Below, piece after piece: positions 1 to 4,874 of a DNA stretch of 6,815 bases. Source of the stretch: Bacteroidota bacterium (lineage in GTDB: Bacteria; Bacteroidota; Bacteroidia; Bacteroidales; VadinHA17); contig JADFUQ010000395.1 of assembly GCA_015222065.1 (NCBI GenBank), positions 1 through 6,815 of the forward strand. Reading direction: 5' to 3'. A program made the translations under genes and the position numbers. The notes beneath the pieces were generated by a model. The model was not told the origin of the DNA, made no database searches, and saw only the letters and a list, made by a program, of their open reading frames with translations. The number at the start of each line of letters is the position of its first letter. The stretch's first letter is position 1.

Positions 1-62
1 CCAGCAAGAAGAAAGAAATTGCCTGAATCAGTATGTTTTATTTGCGGGATATTGTTTATCAT
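1..62 (-). CDS. kdsA: 3-deoxy-8-phosphooctulonate synthase, N-terminus only (runs off the left edge)
   Basis: KdsA condenses phosphoenolpyruvate with arabinose-5-phosphate to give Kdo-8-phosphate, the cytoplasmic precursor of the Kdo sugar in the lipopolysaccharide inner core. Only the first 20 codons and part of the 21st (Gly) lie in the window. They read MINNIPQIKH followed by TDSGNFFLLA, which I recognise as the usual start of Bacteroidota KdsA; the next residues in the family would be GPC, in the first barrel strand. The ATG is at 62-60, with no Shine-Dalgarno sequence, as is usual in this phylum. A TAAATTTG -7 box lies 21 bases upstream. rarA lies 104 bases upstream on the same strand, but the promoter between them suggests kdsA can be transcribed alone. 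The call rests on a short peptide matched from memory, so it is likely but not certain. Confidence 0.8.
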   Translation of the reverse strand, partial: MINNIPQIKHTDSGNFFLLA

Positions 63-83
63 GATAACCGGGATTAAAAAAAA

Positions 84-91
84 CAAATTTA
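84..91 (-). promoter_or_regulatory. Predicted -7 promoter element for kdsA
   Basis: On the minus strand this reads TAAATTTG, an exact match to the Bacteroidota sigma-ABfr -7 consensus TAnnTTTG. The start of kdsA is 21 bases downstream, a normal leader length in this phylum. I see no clear TTTG-type -33 element at the expected distance, so the call rests on the -7 match and its position. Confidence 0.5.
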
Positions 92-114
92 GTAAAAAGT
101 GCGAAGAAATGACT

Positions 115-169
115 GTTACGGGTTACGGGTTTCGTGTTACGAGTTCGTTCCCTTAGCTCTTTGCTCTTA
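115..169 (-). repeat. Degenerate 7-base tandem array beginning at the rarA stop codon
   Basis: Read on the minus strand from 169 to 115, the sequence divides into eight units, seven of 7 bases and one of 6. They are TAAGAGC (169-163), AAAGAGC (162-156), TAAGGGA (155-149), the 6-base ACGAAC (148-143), TCGTAAC (142-136), ACGAAAC (135-129) and CCGTAAC twice (128-122, 121-115). The TAA of the first unit is the rarA stop codon. The array fills about half of the rarA-kdsA gap and ends 23 bases before the kdsA -7 box. A related array lies at 6590-6627. Function is unknown. Heptanucleotide tandem repeats (STRRs) are known from cyanobacteria, and this resembles them in form only. Confidence 0.7.
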
Positions 170-1486
170 GTATCTATATTTATCTTCCCACAATTTTTTG
201 AGTCGTTTTCTTATTTCTTCTTCCCTGGTATTCTTCTGTGGTTCATACAGCTTTTTATCTCCCAGTTCATCAGGAAGAAATTTTTCTTTGGTGAAATTTC
301 CTTCATAACTATGGGCATATTTGTAATCTTTACCATAATTCAGATCTTTCATCAGTTTTGTCGGGGCGTTACGAATATTTAGGGGTACCGACAAATCACC
401 CGATTTTTTCACCTCTTCCTGGGCAGAATTTATAGCCATATAGGCAGAATTGCTTTTAGGTGAAGTAGCAAGATAAATTGCTGCTTCTGACAGGATGATC
501 CTTGATTCGGGCCATCCGATAACATTCACTGCTTCAAAACAACTCTGAGCTAGTAGTAAAGCATTGGGGTTAGCAAGTCCAATATCTTCGGCAGCTAATA
601 TCACCATTCTTCTTGCAATAAATTTAATATCTTCACCACCCTCAACCATACGTGCAAGCCAGTAAACTGCAGCATTCGGATCGCTACCGCGAATAGATTT
701 GATAAAGGCAGAGATTATATCGTAATGTTGCTCACCTGATTTGTCGTAAAGAGCTATATTTTCCTGTACCCTTTTCAGAACCTTTTCATTATTGATAACA
801 ATTCTCTGTTTTTTTCTTTTTTTGTCAGTAACGGGTTTATCATCTTTCTCTGACTCAGCACTTACGATAAGTTCAATAATGTTAAAAAGTTTCCTGGCAT
901 CGCCGCCTGAATATCTTAAAATAGCTTCATTTTCTTTAATACTAATATCAAATTCTTTAAGGTATGAGTCATTCGTTATAGCCTTTTTAATAAGATTTTC
1001 CAGGTCAGGTTTTTCAAGTGGTTTAAGAACATATACCTGACAGCGTGAAAGGAGAGGAGAGATAACTTCAAAAGAGGGGTTCTCGGTAGTTGCACCAATC
1101 AGCGTAAGTACACCCTGTTCCACAGCTCCCAGTAAAGAATCCTGCTGGGATTTATTGAACCTGTGAATTTCATCAATAAAAAGCACCGGGTTCGGACGGT
1201 CAAAGAACTGTTGTTTCTTTGCCTTTTCGATGGTTGTTCTTATATCTTTTACCCCTGAATGAACAGCACTTAGCTGGTAAAACGGTCTGTTCTGTTTGTT
1301 TGCAATTATTCTTGCAAGTGTGGTTTTCCCAACACCCGGAGGTCCCCAGAGAATAAAAGATGGTATTTTACCTGACTCAATTGTCCTCCTGAGTATGGCA
1401 TCTTTTCCAACTAACTGTTCCTGACCAAGGTAATCGTCCAGAGTGGCGGGTCGCATCCTGTCTGCAAGAGGTTGATTTGCTAACAT
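167..1486 (-). CDS. rarA: Replication-associated recombination protein A (RarA/MgsA-type AAA+ ATPase)
   Basis: RarA is a cytoplasmic AAA+ ATPase of the clamp-loader and RuvB clade that acts at stalled or damaged replication forks; E. coli RarA (MgsA, YcaJ) and yeast Mgs1 are homologues. The 439-residue length is normal. Visible motifs in order: a conserved N-terminal LADRMRP (7-13), Walker A GPPGVGKT (48-55), Walker B VLFIDEIHRFNK (101-112), sensor 1 GATTENPSF (131-139), an LLSRC arginine-finger segment (145-149) and a sensor-2 region around SGGDARK (about 194-200). The C-terminal tetramerisation and MgsA-type domain starts near residue 245 and includes IRGSDPNAAVYWLARM and RRMVILAAEDIGLANPNA. 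A basic linker rich in Lys and Asp (about 214-232) separates the halves and varies in length between species. The ATG at 1486 gives the expected N-terminus and lies 27 bases from a TATCTTTG -7 box. All catalytic motifs are intact, so the protein should be functional. Confidence 0.96.
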   Translation of the reverse strand: MLANQPLADRMRPATLDDYLGQEQLVGKDAILRRTIESGKIPSFILWGPPGVGKTTLARIIANKQNRPFYQLSAVHSGVKDIRTTIEKAKKQQFFDRPNPVLFIDEIHRFNKSQQDSLLGAVEQGVLTLIGATTENPSFEVISPLLSRCQVYVLKPLEKPDLENLIKKAITNDSYLKEFDISIKENEAILRYSGGDARKLFNIIELIVSAESEKDDKPVTDKKRKKQRIVINNEKVLKRVQENIALYDKSGEQHYDIISAFIKSIRGSDPNAAVYWLARMVEGGEDIKFIARRMVILAAEDIGLANPNALLLAQSCFEAVNVIGWPESRIILSEAAIYLATSPKSNSAYMAINSAQEEVKKSGDLSVPLNIRNAPTKLMKDLNYGKDYKYAHSYEGNFTKEKFLPDELGDKKLYEPQKNTREEEIRKRLKKLWEDKYRY

Positions 1487-1513
1487 TAATTTTTGCTATA
1501 AAACCTGTTTTCA

Positions 1514-1521
1514 CAAAGATA
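1514..1521 (-). promoter_or_regulatory. Predicted -7 promoter element for rarA
   Basis: The minus strand reads TATCTTTG, an exact TAnnTTTG match, 27 bases before the rarA ATG. Transcription would start about seven bases further on, giving a leader of roughly 20 bases. No convincing -33 element is visible. The same octamer precedes the MarR gene at 4841-4848. Confidence 0.5.
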
Positions 1522-1614
1522 AGATTTCTGTGTCATTTCTCATTTTTAAAACATAAATGCAAACCAATGTTTATTTTCGTAACTAATCAGTACCTAAAGT
1601 GAACCAAAGTTGGG

Positions 1615-1641
1615 AAGAAGTTTTAACTTTAGTCACTTCTT
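1615..1641 (+). other. Small inverted repeat in the leader of the 1654 gene
   Basis: AAGAAGT (1615-1621) and ACTTCTT (1635-1641) can form a 7-base-pair stem around a 13-base loop; two G-U pairs could extend it outward. It ends 12 bases before the start codon at 1654 and is followed by a T-rich run, so it could affect translation or early termination of the downstream gene. The loop holds TAACTTTA (1624-1631), one mismatch from TAnnTTTG, which would be the promoter instead. The two readings conflict and either could be chance in AT-rich DNA. I see nothing else in the rest of the 167-base divergent gap apart from the rarA promoter. Confidence 0.25.
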
Positions 1642-1653
1642 TTATTTTGATCT

Positions 1654-2562
1654 ATGATATTGCGAACTGCTACAGTAATTCTGTTATATATTTTAGTATC
1701 TGTTTCCTTAAACGGACAGGTTGATTATACATGGTGGAACGAGATAAATAACTGGGACGGTGTAACCCCGTGGGATCAATATATTATTAAATCACCCGGT
1801 TTCATGGGACCAAATGCCTTACCTGTACCGGAGATGAAAACCGGAAGATTACCTGATAAAACCAGCATCCGGTTATTTACCGATTTTCATTATAGTAATG
1901 GTGATAATACCCAGGATTTCTTTTCTTCACTATATTTACCCCTTGCCGGGAATAAAGTAGGTCTTGAGCTTTATGGAGTAATGGTTGAACATTACAAGAT
2001 GGATATCACAACTCGTAACCAAAGGCATTCGAGGGATTTCGATGCAAAAGGTTTTTCTGTGGGAGATTTGAATATTGCTATGCTTATTACTCTTACAAGA
2101 GATCATTTAAAATGGCCTGATATGTTAATAAGAATTGCATTCAGGATACCCTCTGGATCAAACATGAGAGGAGCAAGGTTTACTGATGCACCGGGATATC
2201 ATTTCGATTTATTGATAAGCAAAAAAATGACTGAAAATTTTGAGATAACAGGAATGACAGGATTCTATTCGTGGCAATTGAATTATAATACAGATCGGGT
2301 TTTGTATCACCAGAATGATGCTTTTTTATATGGAGCCGGATTAATATTTAGCAAAAAGAGAATTAAAATTGAAGGATGTATTACAGGTTACGCCGGATAT
2401 GTGAATATTAAAGACAGTCCGCTGGTATTGCGGCTAAAAACAGAGATGGCGGTTGGGGAAATAAAAGGGATTCTGAGTTTACAACAAGGTGTTAAGAAGG
2501 ATTTTGATTATACCACACTTAGTTTTGGTATTCACATACCCATTAGTAAAAATGTTTTTTGA
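1654..2562 (+). CDS. Exported, probably outer-membrane beta-barrel protein of unknown family
   Basis: I do not recognise the family of this 302-residue protein. Residues 1-20 form a signal peptide (short basic start, hydrophobic core TVILLYILVSVSL), with likely cleavage near LNG-Q at 21/22. The mature protein starts with an aromatic-rich segment (VDYTWWNEINNW, 23-34). From about residue 70 it shows alternating polar and hydrophobic stretches typical of transmembrane beta-strands, including SIRLFTDFHY (71-80), VGLELYGVMV (102-111), LNIAMLITLT (139-148) and DAFLYGAGLIF (222-232). It ends in Phe (SKNVF), as many outer-membrane barrels do. There is one cysteine (242), far from the signal peptide, so it is not a lipoprotein. 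The ATG at 1654 places the signal peptide correctly; no Shine-Dalgarno sequence is present. It is divergent from rarA and 252 bases upstream of another exported-protein gene. Export is well supported; the barrel fold is inferred; function is unknown. Confidence 0.75.
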   Translation: MILRTATVILLYILVSVSLNGQVDYTWWNEINNWDGVTPWDQYIIKSPGFMGPNALPVPEMKTGRLPDKTSIRLFTDFHYSNGDNTQDFFSSLYLPLAGNKVGLELYGVMVEHYKMDITTRNQRHSRDFDAKGFSVGDLNIAMLITLTRDHLKWPDMLIRIAFRIPSGSNMRGARFTDAPGYHFDLLISKKMTENFEITGMTGFYSWQLNYNTDRVLYHQNDAFLYGAGLIFSKKRIKIEGCITGYAGYVNIKDSPLVLRLKTEMAVGEIKGILSLQQGVKKDFDYTTLSFGIHIPISKNVF

Positions 2563-2645
2563 TGATGCAACCTTTCTCAAGAAAATAGCATCAAGTATAT
2601 AACCACTCAGCTTACTCAACTAAAACAAGCTCCGTGTAACCATAG

Positions 2646-2685
2646 ATAACTTATAACTTTTAACTAACGTATAACGTATAACATT
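2646..2685 (+). repeat. Degenerate 7-base tandem array of TAACNTA units
   Basis: Units are TAACTTA (2647-2653), TAACTTT (2654-2660), a truncated TAAC (2661-2664), TAACGTA twice (2665-2671, 2672-2678) and TAACATT (2679-2685). The 7-base step is interrupted only by the 4-base unit. The array lies about 84 bases downstream of the stop at 2562, in a 252-base gap with no gene. Just after that stop, TGATGC (2563-2568) and GCATCA (2588-2593) form a weak inverted repeat that could be part of a terminator, but it lacks a T-run. Confidence 0.65.
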
Positions 2686-2693
2686 TTATTATT

Positions 2694-2733
2694 GGAATTG
2701 TGGAAGATTGGGAAGATAAGGAAGAATGGAATG
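2694..2733 (+). repeat. Degenerate 8-9-base array of GGAAGATNN units
   Basis: GGAA recurs at 2694, 2702, 2711, 2720 and 2728, giving spacings of 8, 9, 9 and 8 bases. The best units are GGAAGATTG (2702-2710), GGAAGATAA (2711-2719) and GGAAGAAT (2720-2727). It starts eight bases after the 7-base array at 2646-2685 and differs in both period and sequence. No gene overlaps it. The following 80 bases up to the start at 2815 are AT-rich, with only a one-mismatch -7 candidate (TATGTTTT, 2745-2752). Confidence 0.55.
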
Positions 2734-2814
2734 TTCCGAAATAATATGTTTTATTCTGAAGAACTTTAAACTATTTAATTATTTTAGTATAGAAATTTTA
2801 AAAAATCACAAATT

Positions 2815-3903
2815 ATGAGAACGAAAAAATCATTATTGAAAATATTTTCGGTTATTGCCGGATTACTAATGCTTTCTTCAACCAGTTATTCCCAGATAAA
2901 TTTCGATTTGCTGAAAGGAGGAGTTGACGATGGGGTAAAACTGCTTGAAGGATACATTACTCCGTACGCTAATGCATTTGGGTCAAGTTTGAATGGAGGC
3001 TGGTATAACTCTGCCAAACCACATAAACTTGGTGGTTTTGATATTACTTTCTCAGTAAGCACGACACTGATCCCCGAAAGTGCAAAGACCTTTGATCTTT
3101 CGGAACTGAGTTTAAATAATCTGACAATTTCGGGAAACTCCATAGCTCCAACTATTGCCGGTGAGGATAACGAAGGCCCTCTTATGGAATATTGGATTGA
3201 TGAGTACGAAGGAACTCCTTTACCTATTCCAGTTAAACTCGCATCTTTCAATTCACCTCCCGGGATAAACTGGGGTATTATTCCTCTGCCAATGGTCAAA
3301 GCCGGAATAGGACTTCCGCTTGGTACTGAAATAATTGGCCGGTTCATTCCGAAACTTACTGTTTCAGATGGTTCATTTGGTCTGTGGGGAGTAGGTTTAA
3401 AACATAGTCTTGTGCAATATTTACCGGGTTCAGATCTTTTCCCGGTTTCTATTTCATTAATGGGAGGATATACAAAGGTAAATGTGGGTATTCCGGTTTC
3501 TATGGAACCGGAGAACTATAACGATATGACTTATGAAGCCGATTATTTTGAAGATCAGAAAGTCAATATGGATGTTTCGGCTTATACTATTAACCTGCTC
3601 ATTTCCAAGAAACTTCCTATTGTGACATTTTTTGGTGGAGTGGGATATAGCGGTACATCAACTTCAGTTGCCGTTGACGGTAATTTTGCACTGCCTACAT
3701 TCGACCCGTTAATTTCAACAACCGATCCGGTTTATACCGACGCAAATGTAGTTGAAATACCATCATTTGATATTGAGAGTTTTAGCGGGTTAAGATTGAA
3801 TGCAGGAATGAAACTGACTTTAGGCGTTTTTACCATACATGCTGATTATACAAAGGCAAATTATTCTGTTATAACAGCCGGGTTTGGTATTAGCTTCAGG
3901 TAA
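2815..3903 (+). CDS. DUF6588-family exported protein
   Basis: This 362-residue protein has a clear signal peptide: MRTKKSLLK as the basic start, a hydrophobic core at about 10-22, and cleavage after SYS at 26/27, leaving an N-terminal Gln. The segment from about 36 to 80, with LLEGYITPYANAFGSSLN followed by GGWYNSAKPHKLGGFDITFS, is the signature I associate with the Bacteroidota family DUF6588, whose function is unknown. The rest is rich in Gly and aromatic residues with beta-strand patterning, e.g. WGVGLKHSLVQYLP, FGGVGYSG, and the end ITAGFGISFR, which fits an outer-membrane or periplasmic beta-protein. The ATG at 2815 is chosen because it starts the signal peptide directly; the upstream DNA is AT-rich without a Shine-Dalgarno sequence. 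It is collinear with the exported-protein gene at 1654, but the repeat-filled gap argues against tight cotranscription. A hairpin at 3941-3967 may end its transcript. Family assignment is from memory of the motif. Confidence 0.82.
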   Translation: MRTKKSLLKIFSVIAGLLMLSSTSYSQINFDLLKGGVDDGVKLLEGYITPYANAFGSSLNGGWYNSAKPHKLGGFDITFSVSTTLIPESAKTFDLSELSLNNLTISGNSIAPTIAGEDNEGPLMEYWIDEYEGTPLPIPVKLASFNSPPGINWGIIPLPMVKAGIGLPLGTEIIGRFIPKLTVSDGSFGLWGVGLKHSLVQYLPGSDLFPVSISLMGGYTKVNVGIPVSMEPENYNDMTYEADYFEDQKVNMDVSAYTINLLISKKLPIVTFFGGVGYSGTSTSVAVDGNFALPTFDPLISTTDPVYTDANVVEIPSFDIESFSGLRLNAGMKLTLGVFTIHADYTKANYSVITAGFGISFR

Positions 3904-3920
3904 GTTTTTGTATATGTAAG

Positions 3921-3934
3921 AAAGAGTTAAGAGT
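3921..3934 (+). repeat. Two 7-base units (AAAGAGT, TAAGAGT) after the DUF6588 gene
   Basis: AAAGAGT (3921-3927) is followed directly by TAAGAGT (3928-3934), starting 17 bases after the stop codon. Two units alone would be unremarkable, but they are nearly the TAAGAGC and AAAGAGC pair after rarA (169-156) and the TAAGAGT unit at 6590-6596, in each case on the sense strand of the preceding gene. Confidence 0.45.
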
Positions 3935-3940
3935 TGTGTT

Positions 3941-3967
3941 CATGACAAACCAATGTGCTTTGTTATG
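3941..3967 (+). terminator. Candidate terminator hairpin of the DUF6588 gene
   Basis: CATGACAAA (3941-3949) pairs with TTTGTTATG (3959-3967) over nine positions, one of them G-U, around a 9-base loop. A short T-run (TTTT, 3974-3977) follows six bases later. The position, 38 bases after the stop, suits a terminator, and the stem is symmetric enough to act on both strands between the convergent units. It is AT-rich and the T-run is short and displaced, so confidence is moderate. Confidence 0.4.
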
Positions 3968-3976
3968 TGTATCCTT

Positions 3977-4452
3977 TTAGCATAATATGAATATGGATTT
4001 TGCGATCCGTCGGTTGGTGGCGCATCTTAATATACCCCATGAATTCATTTCTTTTGATAATGGAACATTAAGCGCGGTTACTTTTTGCAAATGACTCATT
4101 AACCGCATTGCTGCCAGCATATCAATACGATCGTTGCTTGCAGCACCATCTGTGCCAATTGTAACACTTAATCCGGCTTGCAGATAAGATGAAACTGGTG
4201 CAACACCACTGGCTAAATAAGCATTACTCTCAGGATTATGATTAATAAAAACCCCATGTTTCTTATAAATATAAATATCTTCCGGACTAAGCAATAAACT
4301 ATGGATAGACACATATCCGTTTTCTAATTTGTTTGCAGAATATTCAGGGAAAAAAGAATTGGTTACTACTATAAATAAGAATTTTAAATAATATAAACTG
4401 GCACTAGCAAATAAAATTAAAACTGCATTTGTTGTGAAAAGCTATATCGCAT
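3977..4452 (-). pseudogene. Remnant of an MTA/SAH-deaminase-type amidohydrolase (MtaD-like)
   Basis: A minus-strand frame open from 4440 to 3977 encodes the metal-binding C-terminal part of an amidohydrolase like 5-methylthioadenosine/S-adenosylhomocysteine deaminase. It has SIHSLLLSPEDI (the His strand), INHNPESNAYLASGVAPV, and VTIGTDGAASNDRIDMLAAMRL, which contains the metal-ligand Asp. Intact enzymes are about 400-440 residues; here about 110 align. The match fades after ILRCAT, where the expected barrel and C-terminal domain are absent. Upstream, the same frame stays open through a hydrophobic stretch to a TAG near 4443. A different frame has an ATG at 4452-4450 giving MRYSF; adding one T to the TTTT run that follows would join it as MRYSFFTTNAVLI, resembling the first strand of such enzymes. 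This suggests a gene that lost about 200 interior codons and is frameshifted near its start. The GTG at 4312 is therefore probably not a real start. The remnant identity is firm; the reconstructed N-terminus is inference. Confidence 0.75.
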
Positions 4453-4463
4453 TAATATTGTAA

Positions 4464-4470
4464 CCTCCTT
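4464..4470 (-). promoter_or_regulatory. Shine-Dalgarno-like AAGGAGG upstream of the amidohydrolase remnant
   Basis: The minus strand reads AAGGAGG (4470-4464), 11 bases before the ATG at 4452-4450. None of the intact starts in this window (62, 1486, 1654, 2815, 4875, 5562) has such a site, as expected for Bacteroidota. It could mark a gene acquired from a lineage that uses Shine-Dalgarno initiation, or be chance; the spacing is longer than optimal. Confidence 0.35.
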
Positions 4471-4577
4471 AAAGTAGTATCTGAAAGAAATCGGGCCATT
4501 TCTAAAAAAAATGTAACTATTCAGTGTCTTAAGTTTGGAATGCTCAAAATGACTAATCTCATTATACTTTACATTTT

Positions 4578-4598
4578 TAAGTCGGCAGTCTGAAGACT
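4578..4598 (-). repeat. Short 7-base-period block, inverted relative to 4746-4794
   Basis: On the plus strand the units are TAAGTCG (4578-4584), GCAGTCT (4585-4591) and GAAGACT (4592-4598). On the minus strand they show the RACT core seen in the array at 4746-4794. GTCGGCAGTC (4581-4590) is the exact reverse complement of GACTGCCGAC (4761-4770) in that array. Confidence 0.45.
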
Positions 4599-4770
4599 GG
4601 GCTATTTATACTTTTCAGGATTTTGAATCATATGATTAAGTATTTGAACAAACATATCTTGAGGATTTTCTTATCTGAGTGGTCAAATAATAAAATTCAT
4701 TTTTAGGAAATTTCTTGCTAACGTGATAAATACCCATCTAAAGAGTAACTGCTGACTGTGGACTGCCGAC
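4581..4770. repeat. 10-base perfect inverted repeat flanking the four-helix-bundle remnant
   Basis: GTCGGCAGTC (4581-4590) and GACTGCCGAC (4761-4770) are exact reverse complements separated by 170 bases, enclosing the protein remnant at 4636-4737. Ten GC-rich bases matching by chance in this AT-rich stretch is unlikely. However, both arms lie in heptad blocks with shared vocabulary, so common repeat origin is an alternative to a genuine element boundary. Confidence 0.5.
4636..4737 (-). pseudogene. Remnant of a four-helix-bundle protein (23S rRNA intervening-sequence protein family)
   Basis: A 33-codon minus-strand frame from ATG (4737-4735) to TAA (4638-4636) encodes GIYHVSKKFPKNEFYYLTTQ followed by IRKSSRYVCSN. 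This matches the most conserved segment of the four-helix-bundle family (S23/IVP-type), where a typical protein has a YxxTKxFPKxExYGLTSQIRRxSVSIxSNIAEG pattern in a chain of about 115-125 residues. Helix 1 before this point and everything after SN are missing: an in-frame TAG lies directly before the ATG and a stop follows SNT. I find no continuation in the other frames. It is therefore a decayed fragment, not a working gene. Family proteins are encoded in intervening sequences of some 23S rRNA genes and as many orphan copies in Bacteroidota. Confidence 0.7.
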
Positions 4771-4794
4771 AGTAGATTGTAAACTGACGACTGA
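4746..4794 (+). repeat. Seven-unit degenerate 7-base array (NRACTGN)
   Basis: Seven contiguous 7-base units follow the pattern NRACTGN: TAACTGC (4746), TGACTGT (4753), GGACTGC (4760), CGACAGT (4767), AGATTGT (4774), AAACTGA (4781) and CGACTGA (4788). Five keep the ACTG core exactly; CGACAGT and AGATTGT each differ from it by one base. The register is kept over 49 bases with no indel. It ends 46 bases before the MarR promoter element. No reading frame of interest overlaps it. Function unknown. Confidence 0.7.
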
Positions 4795-4840
4795 TTAGCT
4801 AAAAAAAATAAATTATTATGTATTTATAACTTTATTATTT

Positions 4841-4848
4841 TATCTTTG
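4841..4848 (+). promoter_or_regulatory. Predicted -7 promoter element for the MarR gene
   Basis: TATCTTTG is an exact match to TAnnTTTG, 26 bases before the ATG at 4875. Transcription would begin about 4855, just at the palindrome at 4856-4871. No clear -33 TTG is seen in the AT-rich run upstream. Confidence 0.55.
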
Positions 4849-4855
4849 CCGATAT

Positions 4856-4871
4856 AGATGTATATACAACT
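4856..4871 (+). promoter_or_regulatory. Candidate MarR operator palindrome
   Basis: TGTATATACA (4859-4868) is a perfect 10-base palindrome, and the symmetry extends to 16 bases (AGATGTATATACAACT) with one mismatched pair. MarR dimers usually bind 16-20-base pseudo-palindromes and often repress their own gene. This one lies between the predicted -7 box and the start codon, where a bound dimer would block transcription. A partly similar sequence, AGTTGCATATAATA, lies at 5327-5340 after the gene. The assignment is by position and symmetry only. Confidence 0.45.
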
Positions 4872-4874
4872 ATT

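Larger units (their letters stand above)
4453..4874. other. 422-base gap without an intact gene, upstream of the MarR gene
   Basis: In order, this gap holds an unassigned stretch (4471-4577), a short 7-base-period block (4578-4598), a broken four-helix-bundle protein fragment (4636-4737, minus), a seven-unit heptad array (4746-4794), an A-rich run, and the predicted promoter and operator of the MarR gene. An exact TAAGTTTG at 4530-4537 (plus strand) has no gene to serve. No frame in 4471-4577 resembles a known protein to me. Confidence 0.7.

Noticed and set aside
1..120. Plus-strand frame open through the left edge with a hydrophobic stretch
   Set aside because: The opposite strand encodes a recognisable KdsA start with a promoter at the right distance, which explains the region better.
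134..382. Plus-strand open frame with a hydrophobic product
   Set aside because: It lies mostly antisense to the firmly identified rarA gene and begins in the repeat array; its hydrophobicity is a by-product of the opposite strand.
2563..2593. Terminator after the beta-barrel-like gene
   Set aside because: The TGATGC/GCATCA stem is only six pairs with a 19-base loop and no T-run; noted in the array entry but not called.
2886..3347. Minus-strand frame of 153 codons inside the DUF6588 gene
   Set aside because: Antisense shadow of a gene with a signal peptide and family motif; Pro- and Ser-rich composition is typical of such shadows.
4530..4537. Exact TAnnTTTG match (TAAGTTTG) on the plus strand
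   Set aside because: No plus-strand gene follows for over 300 bases; such six-base matches are expected by chance in AT-rich DNA.
4746..4794. CRISPR-like repeat array
   Set aside because: Units are only 7 bases and contiguous, with no spacers and no cas genes nearby.
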